Shown here piece after piece: positions 35,538-44,250 of a stretch of DNA of 64,000 nucleotides (position 1 is the first letter of the stretch; every line of letters starts with the position of its first letter). Position numbers and translations under genes: made by a program. The notes beneath the pieces were generated by a model. The model did no database searches, was not told where the DNA came from, and saw only the letters and a program-made list of their open reading frames with translations. Source of the stretch: Pseudomonas mandelii (GTDB lineage Bacteria > Pseudomonadota > Gammaproteobacteria > Pseudomonadales > Pseudomonadaceae). The DNA is taken from NCBI RefSeq assembly GCF_006438925.1, contig NZ_RCZA01000004.1, positions 1-64,000 on the forward strand, read 5' to 3'.

Positions 35538-35578
35538 ACCCTTTGTCGCCTCTCGACTGATCACTCCTTTTAGGCTCT

Positions 35579-35818
35579 CTACTTCCGGGAGTGGGCTGGC
35601 CTGAGGACAGGAACACCACGCACTGGCTTGAGAACAGAGGCACGATTGCGGCGGTGGAGATCTCGGTCGATATTGTCAGGCGAGCGTAAGCGCAGGCCCG
35701 ACATCAACACGGCCGGGCTTTCAAGGTGTTCCAGGGCGATCGGCTTCTGACACAGCAGCGTTTTACCGTGCGCTGAGTCATTAATGCCCGGGCATTGGAC
35801 TGCGTGGGCGTTTTTCAT
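35579..35818 (-). CDS. Possible small protein overlapping the end of the GGDEF-EAL gene
   Basis: A 79-residue frame from ATG 35818 (MKNAHAVQCPGINDSAHGKT), with AAGG 10-11 bases before. Its first 38 bases overlap the 3' end of the larger gene in another frame. Codon third positions are GC-rich, as in neighbouring genes, but the protein has no recognisable motif and a low-complexity basic C-terminus. It may be a chance open frame. Confidence 0.3.
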   Translation of the reverse strand: MKNAHAVQCPGINDSAHGKTLLCQKPIALEHLESPAVLMSGLRLRSPDNIDRDLHRRNRASVLKPVRGVPVLRPAHSRK

Positions 35819-38801
35819 CGCGTTTTCGCCTTGCCGAGTCAGGGCTCGCAATGCGGCCCGGTTGAGGCAACCGGGGCGTACGCAGTAACAGACTGATTTC
35901 CTCTGCGCTCACCGCTCTGCTGAAAAAGTGGCCCTGAATTTCATCGCAGCCGTTTTCACGCAGGAAGGTTTGCTGCTCTTCGGTTTCGACGCCTTCGGCA
36001 ATCACCTTGAGGTTCAGTTTGTGCCCCAACGAAATCACCGCGGTGGCGATGGCTTTGTCGTTCTCGTTGTCGGGCAGGTCGCGCACGAAAGACTGGTCGA
36101 TCTTGAGTCTCGCGATCGGGAAGCTTTTCAATGCTGCGAGGCTGGAGTAGCCGGTGCCGAAGTCGTCGATCGAGAGACTGATCCCCATGGATTGCAGTTC
36201 CTTCATTTTGCTGATGGCTTGCTGAAGGTCTTGCATGATCAGACTTTCGGTCAGTTCCAGCTCAAGGTACATCGGGTCCAGTCCGGTTTCTTGCAAGGCA
36301 TGCATCACCCGGTCGATCAGGTCCCTTTCGATGAACTGGCGTGCTGAAATATTCACCGACATGGTGATCGGCGGCCAGCCCGCATCTTGCCAGGCCTTGT
36401 TCTGTCTGCACGCGGCATGAATCACCCAGTCGCCGATGGGCACGATCAACCCGGTCTCTTCGGCCTGCGGAATGAATTTGATGGGAGACACCATGCCGAG
36501 CTCGGGGTGTTGCCAGCGGATCAGTGCCTCTACGCCGATAATCTGACCAGACTGCAAATCCACCTGTGGCTGGTACAGCAGCAGGAACTCGTCATGGTTG
36601 AGTGCGTTTCGAAGCCCGTCTTGCATGGCGAGCTTGCCCTGAACCTTGTTATTCATCTCGCTCGTATAGAACTGGTAACTGTTGCGACCCAGCTCCTTGG
36701 CCCGGTACATGGCGGCGTCCGCGTTGCTGAGCAACGTGTCGGTATCCCTGCCGTCGGCAGGGTAGGTGGCCAACCCCATGCTGCAGGTGACGTGGAGTGT
36801 ATGTCCGCTGAGCTGAATCGGCCGCAGGATAGCTTCCTGGATTTTGTGCAGGGCTGGCGTGACGCCGTCGAGGTCTGAGGGCTGGTCGAACAGGATGATC
36901 ACAAACTCGTCGCCACCCAGTCGCACGACGGTGTCGGTGCGGCGTACACACTCCAGCATGCGCTGGGCGACGGTTTTCAGCAGTTCGTCTCCAGCACTGT
37001 GCCCAAGGCTGTCATTCACCAGTTTGAATTTGTCCAGATCGAGAAACACCACCGTCACCAGGCGGTCGTAGCGCTGAGCATAAAGAATTGCCTGCTTGAG
37101 GCGGTCTTCGAGCAGTGTGCGATTCGGCAGCCCGGTCAGTGCGTCATGGTCGCCCATATAGCGAATGCGCTTTTCGGTAAGTTGGCGTTCTATCGCGATG
37201 CCGGCAAGCGGTGTCGCCATGTCGATCAGTCGCGTCTCGGTCGAGCTGGGGCTGCGTACGGTGTTGGAATACAAGGCAAACGTACCCAATACCTTTCGCT
37301 CATGGGACAGAATCGGCGTCGACCAGCAGGCGCGAAATCCATAGAGCGCAGCGGCTGAACGGTACTCCTCCCACAGCGGATCCAGCTCGATGTCCGTGAC
37401 GATGACCGGTTCTCGTCGATACACCGCGGTGCCGCATGAACCGACGTTAGGACCGATCGCAATCCCGTCAATGAGCTGGTTATATTCTTTCGGCAAACTG
37501 GGGGCAGCCCCGTGCAGCAGGTGCTTGCCATCCTCATCCAGCAACAGGATGGACACCATCATCCCCTCCAGCTGGGACTCCACCAGGTGAGCCAGGCTGT
37601 CGAGGACTTCTGCAAGCTCGGTACTCCTGGCGATCAGCTCCAGGACATGACGTTGTCCGGCACGGATGACGGCTTCTTGCTCTAATCGGCTGTTTTGCAG
37701 GGCGAGCCGCTCTGTGGCGATACTCAATTGGACCGTTCTTTTTTCCAGCTGAAGTCGGTCTTTGAGGAATTGATTCACCGCGCGAGCCATGTTGCCGATC
37801 TCGTCCTTCCCATGTTCCGCCATCATCAAATGCGTTTTGTCAGTGTGTTCCTGACGCAATTGCCGGCTTATTTCATTCAGACGCACGAGGACATGACGGC
37901 CCATGAAGACCCGGGTCACGAACCAGGCGAACACCAGGCTGGCGCCCAACATGATCAGCACCCATTGCTGGCTACGATTTGAGGCCTCGACCAGGCGCTG
38001 CAGGGCTTCGCGATAGTCTTCGGTGTAAGCACTGGATTGCTCACGGGCCACCGCAACCAGAACCCCGGCCTCATTCTTCAGTTCCTCGTTGAAGCGCTGT
38101 ATGACGTTGTGCTGATTGATGAGCCTCAGGCGCAGGAAGAAGAGATCGGGCGTCTCCACATCAGCGTCGGGTAACTTGCCTGCTGTGCGTGACAGGCGCT
38201 CATATCGGACCCGCAGCCGTTGCACGGCATCACTGTCAACAGCCTGTGGCAGATCGAAAAGTAACACCGCCAGTTCCAGGCTGGCCCGGGCCTGAGTCGC
38301 GGTTAACCGGGCGGTGTGATCCTCCATGGTTTGCTCGAAGGTGACCTCGGTTTGCAGCAGGCTTTCTCGCAGCTGCGCAACGATGTTGGCGGTATTGCGG
38401 AACATCTGACTCGACTGATGCATGTCGAGTATCGCCACGCCACTGTTCGCGGCAGTCAGCTGCTGCACGAGTTGATCAAGGGCTTCAAGCTGTTCGACGG
38501 TCGCCGCATAGCTTGAACGCAGGGTGTCGGGGGAGCGGGTTGTCAGAAGCTGATCGGTTTGGCGTTCGATCAGCAAGGTACGCTGCAGCATGTCTTGCCC
38601 ATTTTGCATGCGGACCAGACGTTCATCCGTCAGCTGGCGGGTGGCGTTGTTTGACGTGCGCAAGGCGTAGACCGCCGTTGCACCACTCGCCAGGATCAGC
38701 AGCGCCAGCGTCAGAAACGCCAGTGTGAACTGTGCGCGTAGCGATTGCGGCAATAAATGGCGTCCGAGCCGGGAAATAACGTCCAAATTCAGGGGTTCCA
38801 T
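35781..38801 (-). CDS. Membrane GAF-GGDEF-EAL protein, dual cyclic di-GMP enzyme
   Basis: A 1006-residue inner membrane protein: membrane segment near 25-47, a long helical periplasmic region to about 285, a second membrane segment near 287-307, HAMP to about 360, GAF-like domain about 385-545, a GGDEF domain and an EAL domain. The cyclase site GGDEF is intact at 628-632 with an RxxD inhibition site (RRTD) five residues before it. The phosphodiesterase site EAL is intact at 758-760 with ELTESLIM and IDDFGTGYSSL downstream. Both activities are plausible. Its gene overlaps the periplasmic binding protein gene by 13 bases, so the two are co-translated and the binding protein may be its sensor partner. 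Confidence 0.92.
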   Translation of the reverse strand: MEPLNLDVISRLGRHLLPQSLRAQFTLAFLTLALLILASGATAVYALRTSNNATRQLTDERLVRMQNGQDMLQRTLLIERQTDQLLTTRSPDTLRSSYAATVEQLEALDQLVQQLTAANSGVAILDMHQSSQMFRNTANIVAQLRESLLQTEVTFEQTMEDHTARLTATQARASLELAVLLFDLPQAVDSDAVQRLRVRYERLSRTAGKLPDADVETPDLFFLRLRLINQHNVIQRFNEELKNEAGVLVAVAREQSSAYTEDYREALQRLVEASNRSQQWVLIMLGASLVFAWFVTRVFMGRHVLVRLNEISRQLRQEHTDKTHLMMAEHGKDEIGNMARAVNQFLKDRLQLEKRTVQLSIATERLALQNSRLEQEAVIRAGQRHVLELIARSTELAEVLDSLAHLVESQLEGMMVSILLLDEDGKHLLHGAAPSLPKEYNQLIDGIAIGPNVGSCGTAVYRREPVIVTDIELDPLWEEYRSAAALYGFRACWSTPILSHERKVLGTFALYSNTVRSPSSTETRLIDMATPLAGIAIERQLTEKRIRYMGDHDALTGLPNRTLLEDRLKQAILYAQRYDRLVTVVFLDLDKFKLVNDSLGHSAGDELLKTVAQRMLECVRRTDTVVRLGGDEFVIILFDQPSDLDGVTPALHKIQEAILRPIQLSGHTLHVTCSMGLATYPADGRDTDTLLSNADAAMYRAKELGRNSYQFYTSEMNNKVQGKLAMQDGLRNALNHDEFLLLYQPQVDLQSGQIIGVEALIRWQHPELGMVSPIKFIPQAEETGLIVPIGDWVIHAACRQNKAWQDAGWPPITMSVNISARQFIERDLIDRVMHALQETGLDPMYLELELTESLIMQDLQQAISKMKELQSMGISLSIDDFGTGYSSLAALKSFPIARLKIDQSFVRDLPDNENDKAIATAVISLGHKLNLKVIAEGVETEEQQTFLRENGCDEIQGHFFSRAVSAEEISLLLRTPRLPQPGRIASPDSARRKRDEKRPRSPMPGH

Positions 38802-39991
38802 TGGTGGCGATAGATGTCTCGATAGCCATTGTCAGGGTCGTACTGGAATTTCTTCCCGCCGTCGAAGGCGATATTGTCGGCATTGACCAGGTGGATCGGC
38901 GCGACGAAGCCGCTCACCGGCTGACCTGCAAACAGCCGGTTCAATTCATCCATCACTTGCCAGCCATGCAGGTTGAGCGGCTCGGCCACGGTGACGGTCT
39001 GGTAGGTTTTTGCCTGTATGCGCAAGAAAGCCGAAGCGCTGCCGTCACCGGCAGACAACAGACTGATGCCGTCGCTGGGTATTGCGGCGTTGGTCAATGA
39101 GGCAATCGAGTAGTCGAAATAGATATCGTTGATGGCCAGCGTGTGGGTCCAGCGCTTGCCATAGCGCTGAAGCAGCTCCTTGGTGATTGCCGGCATCTTC
39201 TCGCCACTTTCGGAGATCGCGACATCGCGCACTTCCAGCAACGTACATTCCTGACAGGCCCGAATGACGTTTTCCATGGCCTTGGCTTTCGCCATGGCGA
39301 TGCTGTACTTGGAATCGGTCAGGATGACTACGCCGGCGTGTCCGTTTGACTGTGCCACTGCCGCCATGGCCGTGAGGCGAGCCACTTCGAGAGGGTCGGT
39401 CGTAACGTTCATGGCCACCGGCGTGCCGTCAATCGGCCCGGGGCGTGCCCCGGCGTGCCAGCCAACCACCGGCACATCCCTGTTGGCGAAGAGGAGCAGC
39501 GCCGCCTTGTTCTCAAGGGCATCAGAGCCGCACAGAATGAGGCCGTCGGGTTTCGCTGCCAGGGCATCGGAAAAGGCCTTCGCGCGCCCGGCCGATGATC
39601 CAGCGCCATCGAATATCTTCAGCGTCCAGCCCATCGCCTTGGCAGCCTCGCGAGCGCCCTGCGCGACACCGACAATGCCTCCGTTACGCAAATCTTCTGC
39701 GACAAAGGCGATGCTCTTGCCCCGCAACGCTTTCGGGCCGGATTCAGGGCCGCTCCAGCGAACGGCTTCGAGGGTGGCCCTGGAAACGATTTCCTGCGCT
39801 TGAATCACCGTAACCGTGGGGTTTTCGACACCCGCTGCGGTTGGCAGGTTCTGGCCGAATCCGGGAGTTGCCGTGAAAAGACAGAAAGCCGTAATTGAAG
39901 CCATCCAGAGCAGCCCGGGTCTAATCAGACAGGTTCGATCACCGCCTGTGATGCCGGGTCTGGAGCCGATGGCGCGATCATAGTCTGGCAT
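38789..39991 (-). CDS. Periplasmic binding protein (RbsB-like), likely sensor partner of the GGDEF-EAL protein
   Basis: About 400 residues from ATG 39991, which follows AAGGGA. The N-terminus (MPDYDRAIGSRPGITGG) precedes a hydrophobic segment LLWMASITAFCLFTATPGFG, a probable signal peptide. The mature protein resembles sugar-binding proteins of the LacI/RbsB type: GKSIAFVAEDLRNGGIVGVA, GLILCGSDALENKAALLLFA, VPVVGWHAG, MNVTTDPLEVARL. No ABC permease or ATPase gene is near. Instead it overlaps the GGDEF-EAL gene by 13 bases, which suggests ligand sensing rather than uptake. Ligand not predictable. Confidence 0.85.
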   Translation of the reverse strand: MPDYDRAIGSRPGITGGDRTCLIRPGLLWMASITAFCLFTATPGFGQNLPTAAGVENPTVTVIQAQEIVSRATLEAVRWSGPESGPKALRGKSIAFVAEDLRNGGIVGVAQGAREAAKAMGWTLKIFDGAGSSAGRAKAFSDALAAKPDGLILCGSDALENKAALLLFANRDVPVVGWHAGARPGPIDGTPVAMNVTTDPLEVARLTAMAAVAQSNGHAGVVILTDSKYSIAMAKAKAMENVIRACQECTLLEVRDVAISESGEKMPAITKELLQRYGKRWTHTLAINDIYFDYSIASLTNAAIPSDGISLLSAGDGSASAFLRIQAKTYQTVTVAEPLNLHGWQVMDELNRLFAGQPVSGFVAPIHLVNADNIAFDGGKKFQYDPDNGYRDIYRHQWNP

Positions 39992-40492
39992 GGCGTCCCT
40001 TTTTGCCAAGAGTGCAGCGTTCACTGTCCGAAAGGATAGTCGGTTCTGCTGTCATCCGGTTTTTTGTGGGTAAGTGCGCGAACTTCAGTCCTGAACATTC
40101 AGGAAATGGGACAGGGTCCATGGCACAAAACAAGGGACGAAGGCCAATTGCATCGTTGACTACATTGAGTGGATTTACAAGGCTTCGATTTTGCATAAAC
40201 AACAGGCAAAAAAACGGCAGCCGAGCGGCTAATGCCGATTAGTTAAGCCGTAACGCGATCCGTAGCAGCTGGCGATGCCTGCGTTCGGCGTTGTAGCAGC
40301 TGTCGAGCTTGCGAGGCTGCGTTCGGCTGCGAAGCAGTCGTAAAACCTGTGTGCGAGGTTTAACTGAAACACCGCACTGCCTGATTTAACGACTGCTGCG
40401 CCCGAGCGCGGACCGAGCCGAACGCAGGCTTCGCCAGCTGCTACGGATTGTATCGTTCCTTAACTGATTGGCATTACGGCACACCCACGCCT
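39992..40492. other. Intergenic region with a REP-like cluster
   Basis: Upstream of the binding-protein gene the stretch to about 40250 has no recognised feature and presumably carries that gene's promoter. From 40260 to 40446 lies a cluster of inverted repeats. Open frames are not convincing. Confidence 0.5.
40260..40446. repeat. REP-like repeat cluster
   Basis: The 30-base arm 40260-40289 (contains GTAGCAGCTGGCGATGCC) is nearly the reverse complement of 40417-40446 (contains GGCTTCGCCAGCTGCTACGG). A related unit starts at 40293 (GTAGCAGCTGTCGAGCTTGC) and a partial unit around 40390. This motif style, with TAGCAGCTG and TGCGTTCGG, matches REP elements seen across Pseudomonas genomes. The unit lies between convergently ending or unrelated genes. 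Confidence 0.7.
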
Positions 40493-41299
40493 TTACAAAG
40501 CGCTGTTGTACAAATCCGTCACCAGCATGCAACCGGGGGCATGGGTGATACACAGTGGCGGGCGTGAGGCCTGCACCACCGATTGAGGCGTCACACCGCA
40601 CGCCCAGAACACCGGTATTTCGTCAGCTTCAATGGGGACGGCGTCGCCGTAGTCCGGGGTGTTGATCGCGTGGATGCCGATCAGCGACGGATCGCCGATG
40701 TGCACGGGAGCGCCGTGGACATTGGGCATGCGTGCGGTGATTTGAATGGCCTGGATGGCGGCAGCGGCTTTCATCGGCCGCATGCTCACCACCAGCTTGC
40801 CACCGAGGCGAGCGGTGGGGCGTGTGTCGATGTTGGTCTGGTACATGGCGACATTGCGCCCCAGATCGATGTGCTTGAGGGGGATGCCGGCATCCAGCAG
40901 CGGTTGTTCGAAGGAGAATGAGCAGCCGATGGCGAACGCCACCAGGTCATCCTGCCAAAGCTGCTCGATATCCAGCGGTTCTTCGCTCAGTTCGCCATGG
41001 CGATAAACCCTGTATCGGGGCACATCATGGCGAATATCAATGGCTGCTCCGAGATTGCGGAAATACGGATCGCCCGGTTCGGTAATGTCGAGCAGCGGGC
41101 AGGCTTGACGATTGAGGGTGCAATACCTGAGGAACTCGTTGGCCCAATCACTGGGCAGAATCACGATATTGGCTTGCGCCCGGCCTTGGCCCAGGCCGCT
41201 GGTGTGCCCCTGATAGTGCCCGGCGGCGATGCTTTGGCGCAGGGCGAGAGGGGTGCTGTGCTGCAGTTGTTCGAAGGACAGGGCGGCTTGATTCATCAT
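40493..41299 (-). CDS. DUF1445 family protein (putative hydro-lyase)
   Basis: About 268 residues from ATG 41299 ([20 protein letters not shown]); the frame opens to 41380 but the extra residues look unlike protein. Family features: [72 protein letters not shown] and a C-terminal [13 protein letters not shown]. The family is annotated as putative hydro-lyase and is related to a domain in mammalian D-glutamate cyclase. No reaction can be assigned. A LysR gene lies upstream on the same strand and an OprD porin is divergent to that, suggesting a small uptake/catabolic unit. Confidence 0.75.
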   Translation of the reverse strand: MMNQAALSFEQLQHSTPLALRQSIAAGHYQGHTSGLGQGRAQANIVILPSDWANEFLRYCTLNRQACPLLDITEPGDPYFRNLGAAIDIRHDVPRYRVYRHGELSEEPLDIEQLWQDDLVAFAIGCSFSFEQPLLDAGIPLKHIDLGRNVAMYQTNIDTRPTARLGGKLVVSMRPMKAAAAIQAIQITARMPNVHGAPVHIGDPSLIGIHAINTPDYGDAVPIEADEIPVFWACGVTPQSVVQASRPPLCITHAPGCMLVTDLYNSAL

Positions 41300-41387
41300 G
41301 GTATCTCTACAGGTTCGTTGACCCTTTTTAGAAAACCGCGGTGATGCCGTCCAACAAGGAATGTTGTTGCCCCCAAACAACTAAAAG

Positions 41388-42335
41388 TTATTCAGGGGGC
41401 AGTCGGCTGTCGAGGCCCGGCGCCGCCACCATGAGTAACGGACCGACATCCGCAGCGTATTGGCAGACTACCTGGCGGCTCATCTCGACGATGTTCTCGA
41501 TCAGTTCCAATCCGACCCCCGCGCGCCAAGAGGCCACGACATCCAGTTGCGGCAAACGGCTACCGGGATCCAGCTGGATCAACTCGCCGCTGGCCAGGGG
41601 GTTGGCCACCAGTGCCGCCGGCAAGGCGCCAATACCGAAGCCGTCACGAATCAGCCGGGTCATGGCTGACACCGAGTTGACGCAACTGACGCGCGGTGCG
41701 CCGATGCCATGGGCGTGCAACAGGTTGAGCACGTCCTGATGCGGTCGTGAGTGTTTAACGAAGGTGATGATGCGCTCACCGGCCATCTCGGTGAGCGAGG
41801 CATAAGGCCGGGCATAGATCGAGTTGCTGGCGGCGATCCAGTGCATGGGGTAGTGCGCCAGTTCGAGGTTGCGCACGCTTTCGTGGCGGATCAGGTCTGT
41901 CTGGAAAACGATGTCCAGGTAGCCCTTTTGCAATTGCTCGCAGAGATTGCGCGCGGCGTCGGCAGTGATCTCGATTTCCACGGCAGGGAAGGTCTGCATC
42001 AGGGTCGACATCAACGGGCTGAGCCAGGTGTGAATCACCGTATCCATCACGCCGATGCGCACCAGGCCCTGCTGCGGGCTGGTGTTGTCCAGCGAGCGTT
42101 TCAACGCGCGCTGGACCTCGAGCATCTGCTCGGCATAGTCGAGCACCTTGAGGCCTTCGGGCGTCAGCGACACTCCGCGTGAATCGCGCACGAACAGGCG
42201 CAGGCCCAACTCATCTTCCAGCGCGGCGATCCGGCTGGAGATCGCTGCCTGAGTGCTGAACATTTTCTCGGCGGTCAGGCTGAAGCTTTGCAGGCGGGCG
42301 ACCCAGACGAAGGTTTCGAGGAATTTGAGGTTCAT
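41388..42335 (-). CDS. LysR family regulator
   Basis: About 315 residues from ATG 42335, which follows AAGGGA with a 5-base spacer. The helix-turn-helix reads FLETFVWVARLQSFSLTAEK then MFSTQAAISSRIAALEDELG. The C-terminal effector domain contains VRIGVMDTVIHTWLSPLMS and GFGIGALPAALVANPLASGE. It lies between the DUF1445 gene on the same strand and the divergent OprD gene, so either could be its target. No inverted repeat of the T-N11-A type was confidently placed in the gap. Confidence 0.87.
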   Translation of the reverse strand: MNLKFLETFVWVARLQSFSLTAEKMFSTQAAISSRIAALEDELGLRLFVRDSRGVSLTPEGLKVLDYAEQMLEVQRALKRSLDNTSPQQGLVRIGVMDTVIHTWLSPLMSTLMQTFPAVEIEITADAARNLCEQLQKGYLDIVFQTDLIRHESVRNLELAHYPMHWIAASNSIYARPYASLTEMAGERIITFVKHSRPHQDVLNLLHAHGIGAPRVSCVNSVSAMTRLIRDGFGIGALPAALVANPLASGELIQLDPGSRLPQLDVVASWRAGVGLELIENIVEMSRQVVCQYAADVGPLLMVAAPGLDSRLPPE

Positions 42336-42588
42336 GGCGGTTCCCTTGGCGCTTGTGGCTCTTGTAATGAGGGGGCGGGTTGCAATTGTTACTCCAGAGT
42401 CCGACTTCGCGGGCATCAAATTTTCTTATGCATAACCTCGTCTTTTTCCCGTTTGACGCCGTTCTGCCCCGGCACGAAGAATCCGCTCCACGACGCAGGT
42501 CACTGCGTCCGCCCCCACGACAACGCCTTCACAAAAAAACAATGAGGCGTGTCCGTCATCTTCGCTTGCTGTCGCAGGAACTTCCTCC

Positions 42589-43863
42589 ATGGAAAAAACC
42601 ATGACTTATCACATGCCTTCAAATGTGGGCCGCACCGGCTCGTTCGGTGGGTACGCCCAGGCGGGCTCGTTGCTCGTCCTGAGTCTGCTCTGTGCAACGT
42701 CCGCTCAGGCGGATTTCGTCGCGGACAGTAAAGGCAGCCTGGAAGCGCGCAACTTCTACTTCAACCGTGATTTTCGCCAGGACGGTTCGCGCGACAAGGC
42801 CGAAGAATGGGCGCAGGGTTTTCTGTTGCGGATGGAGTCGGGTTACACCGCTGGCACGTTCGGTTTCGGCCTGGATGTTTTGGGCATGGCCGGTTTCAAA
42901 CTGGACTCCGGCGGCGGGACGGCGGGTACCAATCTGTTGCCGCCGAATGGGTCCGGCGGCTCACAGGATCGCTATGGCGAGTTAGGCCTGACGGGCAAAA
43001 TGCGCGTGTCCAACAGCACCTTGAAATTCGGGACATTGCAGATCAAGGACCCGGTGGTGAATTCCAACGATACCCGCCTGTTGCCGGGCACGTTCAAAGG
43101 CGGCCTGGTGAATGTGCAGGAAATCGATCGTTTGAAGCTCACGGCCGGTCAGCTCACGCAGATCAATTTTGTCGACTCCACCGACTATCAGGACATGACC
43201 GCCAACCGCATTGGCGGGCAGAGTGACAGGTTTCAATTTGCCGGGGCGGACTATCAGTTCCTGCCGAACCTGACCGCGCAGTACCGCTATGGCAAGCTGG
43301 AAAACATCTACCAGCAAAATTACCTCGGGCTTGTGCACGTGCTGGACCTGGGCTCCGGCCAGTCGCTCAAGAGCGACGTACGCTATGCGCGCAGTACCGA
43401 AGACGGCAACTTTCGAGATATCGACAACCAGGCCTTCGGTGCGATGTTCACCTATAGCCTTGGCGGTCATGCGCTGGGCTTTGGCTATCAACGCATGAGC
43501 GGCGACGATCCGTTTCCGTATATCGGGCGCAGCGATCCGTACCTGGTCAACTTCGTGCAGATCGGTGACTTCGCCAACATCGACGAACACTCCTGGCAAG
43601 CGCGCTACGACTACAACTTTGTCGCACTCGGCGTGCCGGGATTGACCTTCATGACCCGCTACATCTCTGGCGACAATGTGCAACGCACGGCGCCGGGTGA
43701 AGGCAAGGAATGGGAGCGCAATACCGATATCGCTTACGTGGTGCAGGACGGTTCGTTGAAAGGGATTGGCCTCAAATGGCGCAACGCGTCAGTACGTTCG
43801 AACTTTGGTAATGACCTGGATGAGAATCGCCTGATCGTCAGCTATACCGTGGCGCTGTGGTAA
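42589..43863 (+). CDS. OprD family outer membrane porin
   Basis: A 424-residue porin. The signal peptide region is YAQAGSLLVLSLLCATSAQA followed by DFVADSKGSLEARNFYFNRD, the OprD N-terminal strand. The barrel ends SYTVALW with a C-terminal aromatic residue. OprD-type channels take up amino acids, peptides or carboxylates of moderate size. The start at 42589 is preferred: AGGA upstream; a second ATG lies four codons on. A hairpin terminator follows the stop. Divergent from LysR, which may regulate it. Which substrate it passes cannot be read from sequence. Confidence 0.88.
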   Translation: MEKTMTYHMPSNVGRTGSFGGYAQAGSLLVLSLLCATSAQADFVADSKGSLEARNFYFNRDFRQDGSRDKAEEWAQGFLLRMESGYTAGTFGFGLDVLGMAGFKLDSGGGTAGTNLLPPNGSGGSQDRYGELGLTGKMRVSNSTLKFGTLQIKDPVVNSNDTRLLPGTFKGGLVNVQEIDRLKLTAGQLTQINFVDSTDYQDMTANRIGGQSDRFQFAGADYQFLPNLTAQYRYGKLENIYQQNYLGLVHVLDLGSGQSLKSDVRYARSTEDGNFRDIDNQAFGAMFTYSLGGHALGFGYQRMSGDDPFPYIGRSDPYLVNFVQIGDFANIDEHSWQARYDYNFVALGVPGLTFMTRYISGDNVQRTAPGEGKEWERNTDIAYVVQDGSLKGIGLKWRNASVRSNFGNDLDENRLIVSYTVALW

Positions 43864-43890
43864 AGGCTGGACGGACCTTATATTCGATAC

Positions 43891-43921
43891 AGGAATAAGC
43901 AAATCTATATTTATTCCTTTT
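43891..43921 (+). terminator. Terminator after the OprD gene
   Basis: Stem GGAATAA (43892-43898) and TTATTCC (43911-43917) with a 12-base loop, followed by TTTTAAT. A weak but usual intrinsic terminator. Confidence 0.55.
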
Positions 43922-43999
43922 AATATTGGTTCGTGAGGTTCATTTTGAAGGCCTGCACATCCGTGCGGATGTATTCGACATCAGACAGGAAGCCTCATC

Positions 44000-44215
44000 A
44001 TGACCATCAAAGCGATCAACGTCCGCAACCAGTTCAAGGGTGTCATCAAGGAAATCGTGACAGGCGAAGTGGTCTCCGAAATCGATGTGCAAACTGCCTC
44101 CGGCATTGTCACCTCGGTGATCACCACCCGTTCAGTGCGCGATCTTGAATTGCAAGTGGGGAGCGAGGTGATTGCCTTCGTCAAATCCACGGAAGTCTCG
44201 ATCGCCAAGCTCTGA
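44000..44215 (+). CDS. TOBE (Mop) domain protein
   Basis: A 71-residue single TOBE domain of the Mop type: MTIKAINVRNQFKGVIKEIV, SEIDVQTASGIVTSVITTRS, LQVGSEVIAFVKSTEVSIAK. Such small proteins bind molybdate or tungstate as oligomers and buffer oxyanions in the cytoplasm. No modABC genes are in view. The ATG at 44000 is the natural start at family length. It is followed by a convergent LysR gene. Confidence 0.85.
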   Translation: MTIKAINVRNQFKGVIKEIVTGEVVSEIDVQTASGIVTSVITTRSVRDLELQVGSEVIAFVKSTEVSIAKL

Positions 44216-44250
44216 AAGGGCGAGGGCTTGAATTCGCGGAGCCGCTCACG

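Larger units (their letters stand above)
35152..35578. other. Intergenic region with a 12-bp-stem hairpin and a perfect 26-base palindrome
   Basis: Downstream of the fadL-like gene. It contains the hairpin at 35396-35422, the palindrome at 35512-35537, and a short match to the dispersed repeat at 35495-35506. Open frames on both strands lack ribosome sites and recognisable domains. It could be a decayed gene or an RNA-rich spacer. Confidence 0.5.
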
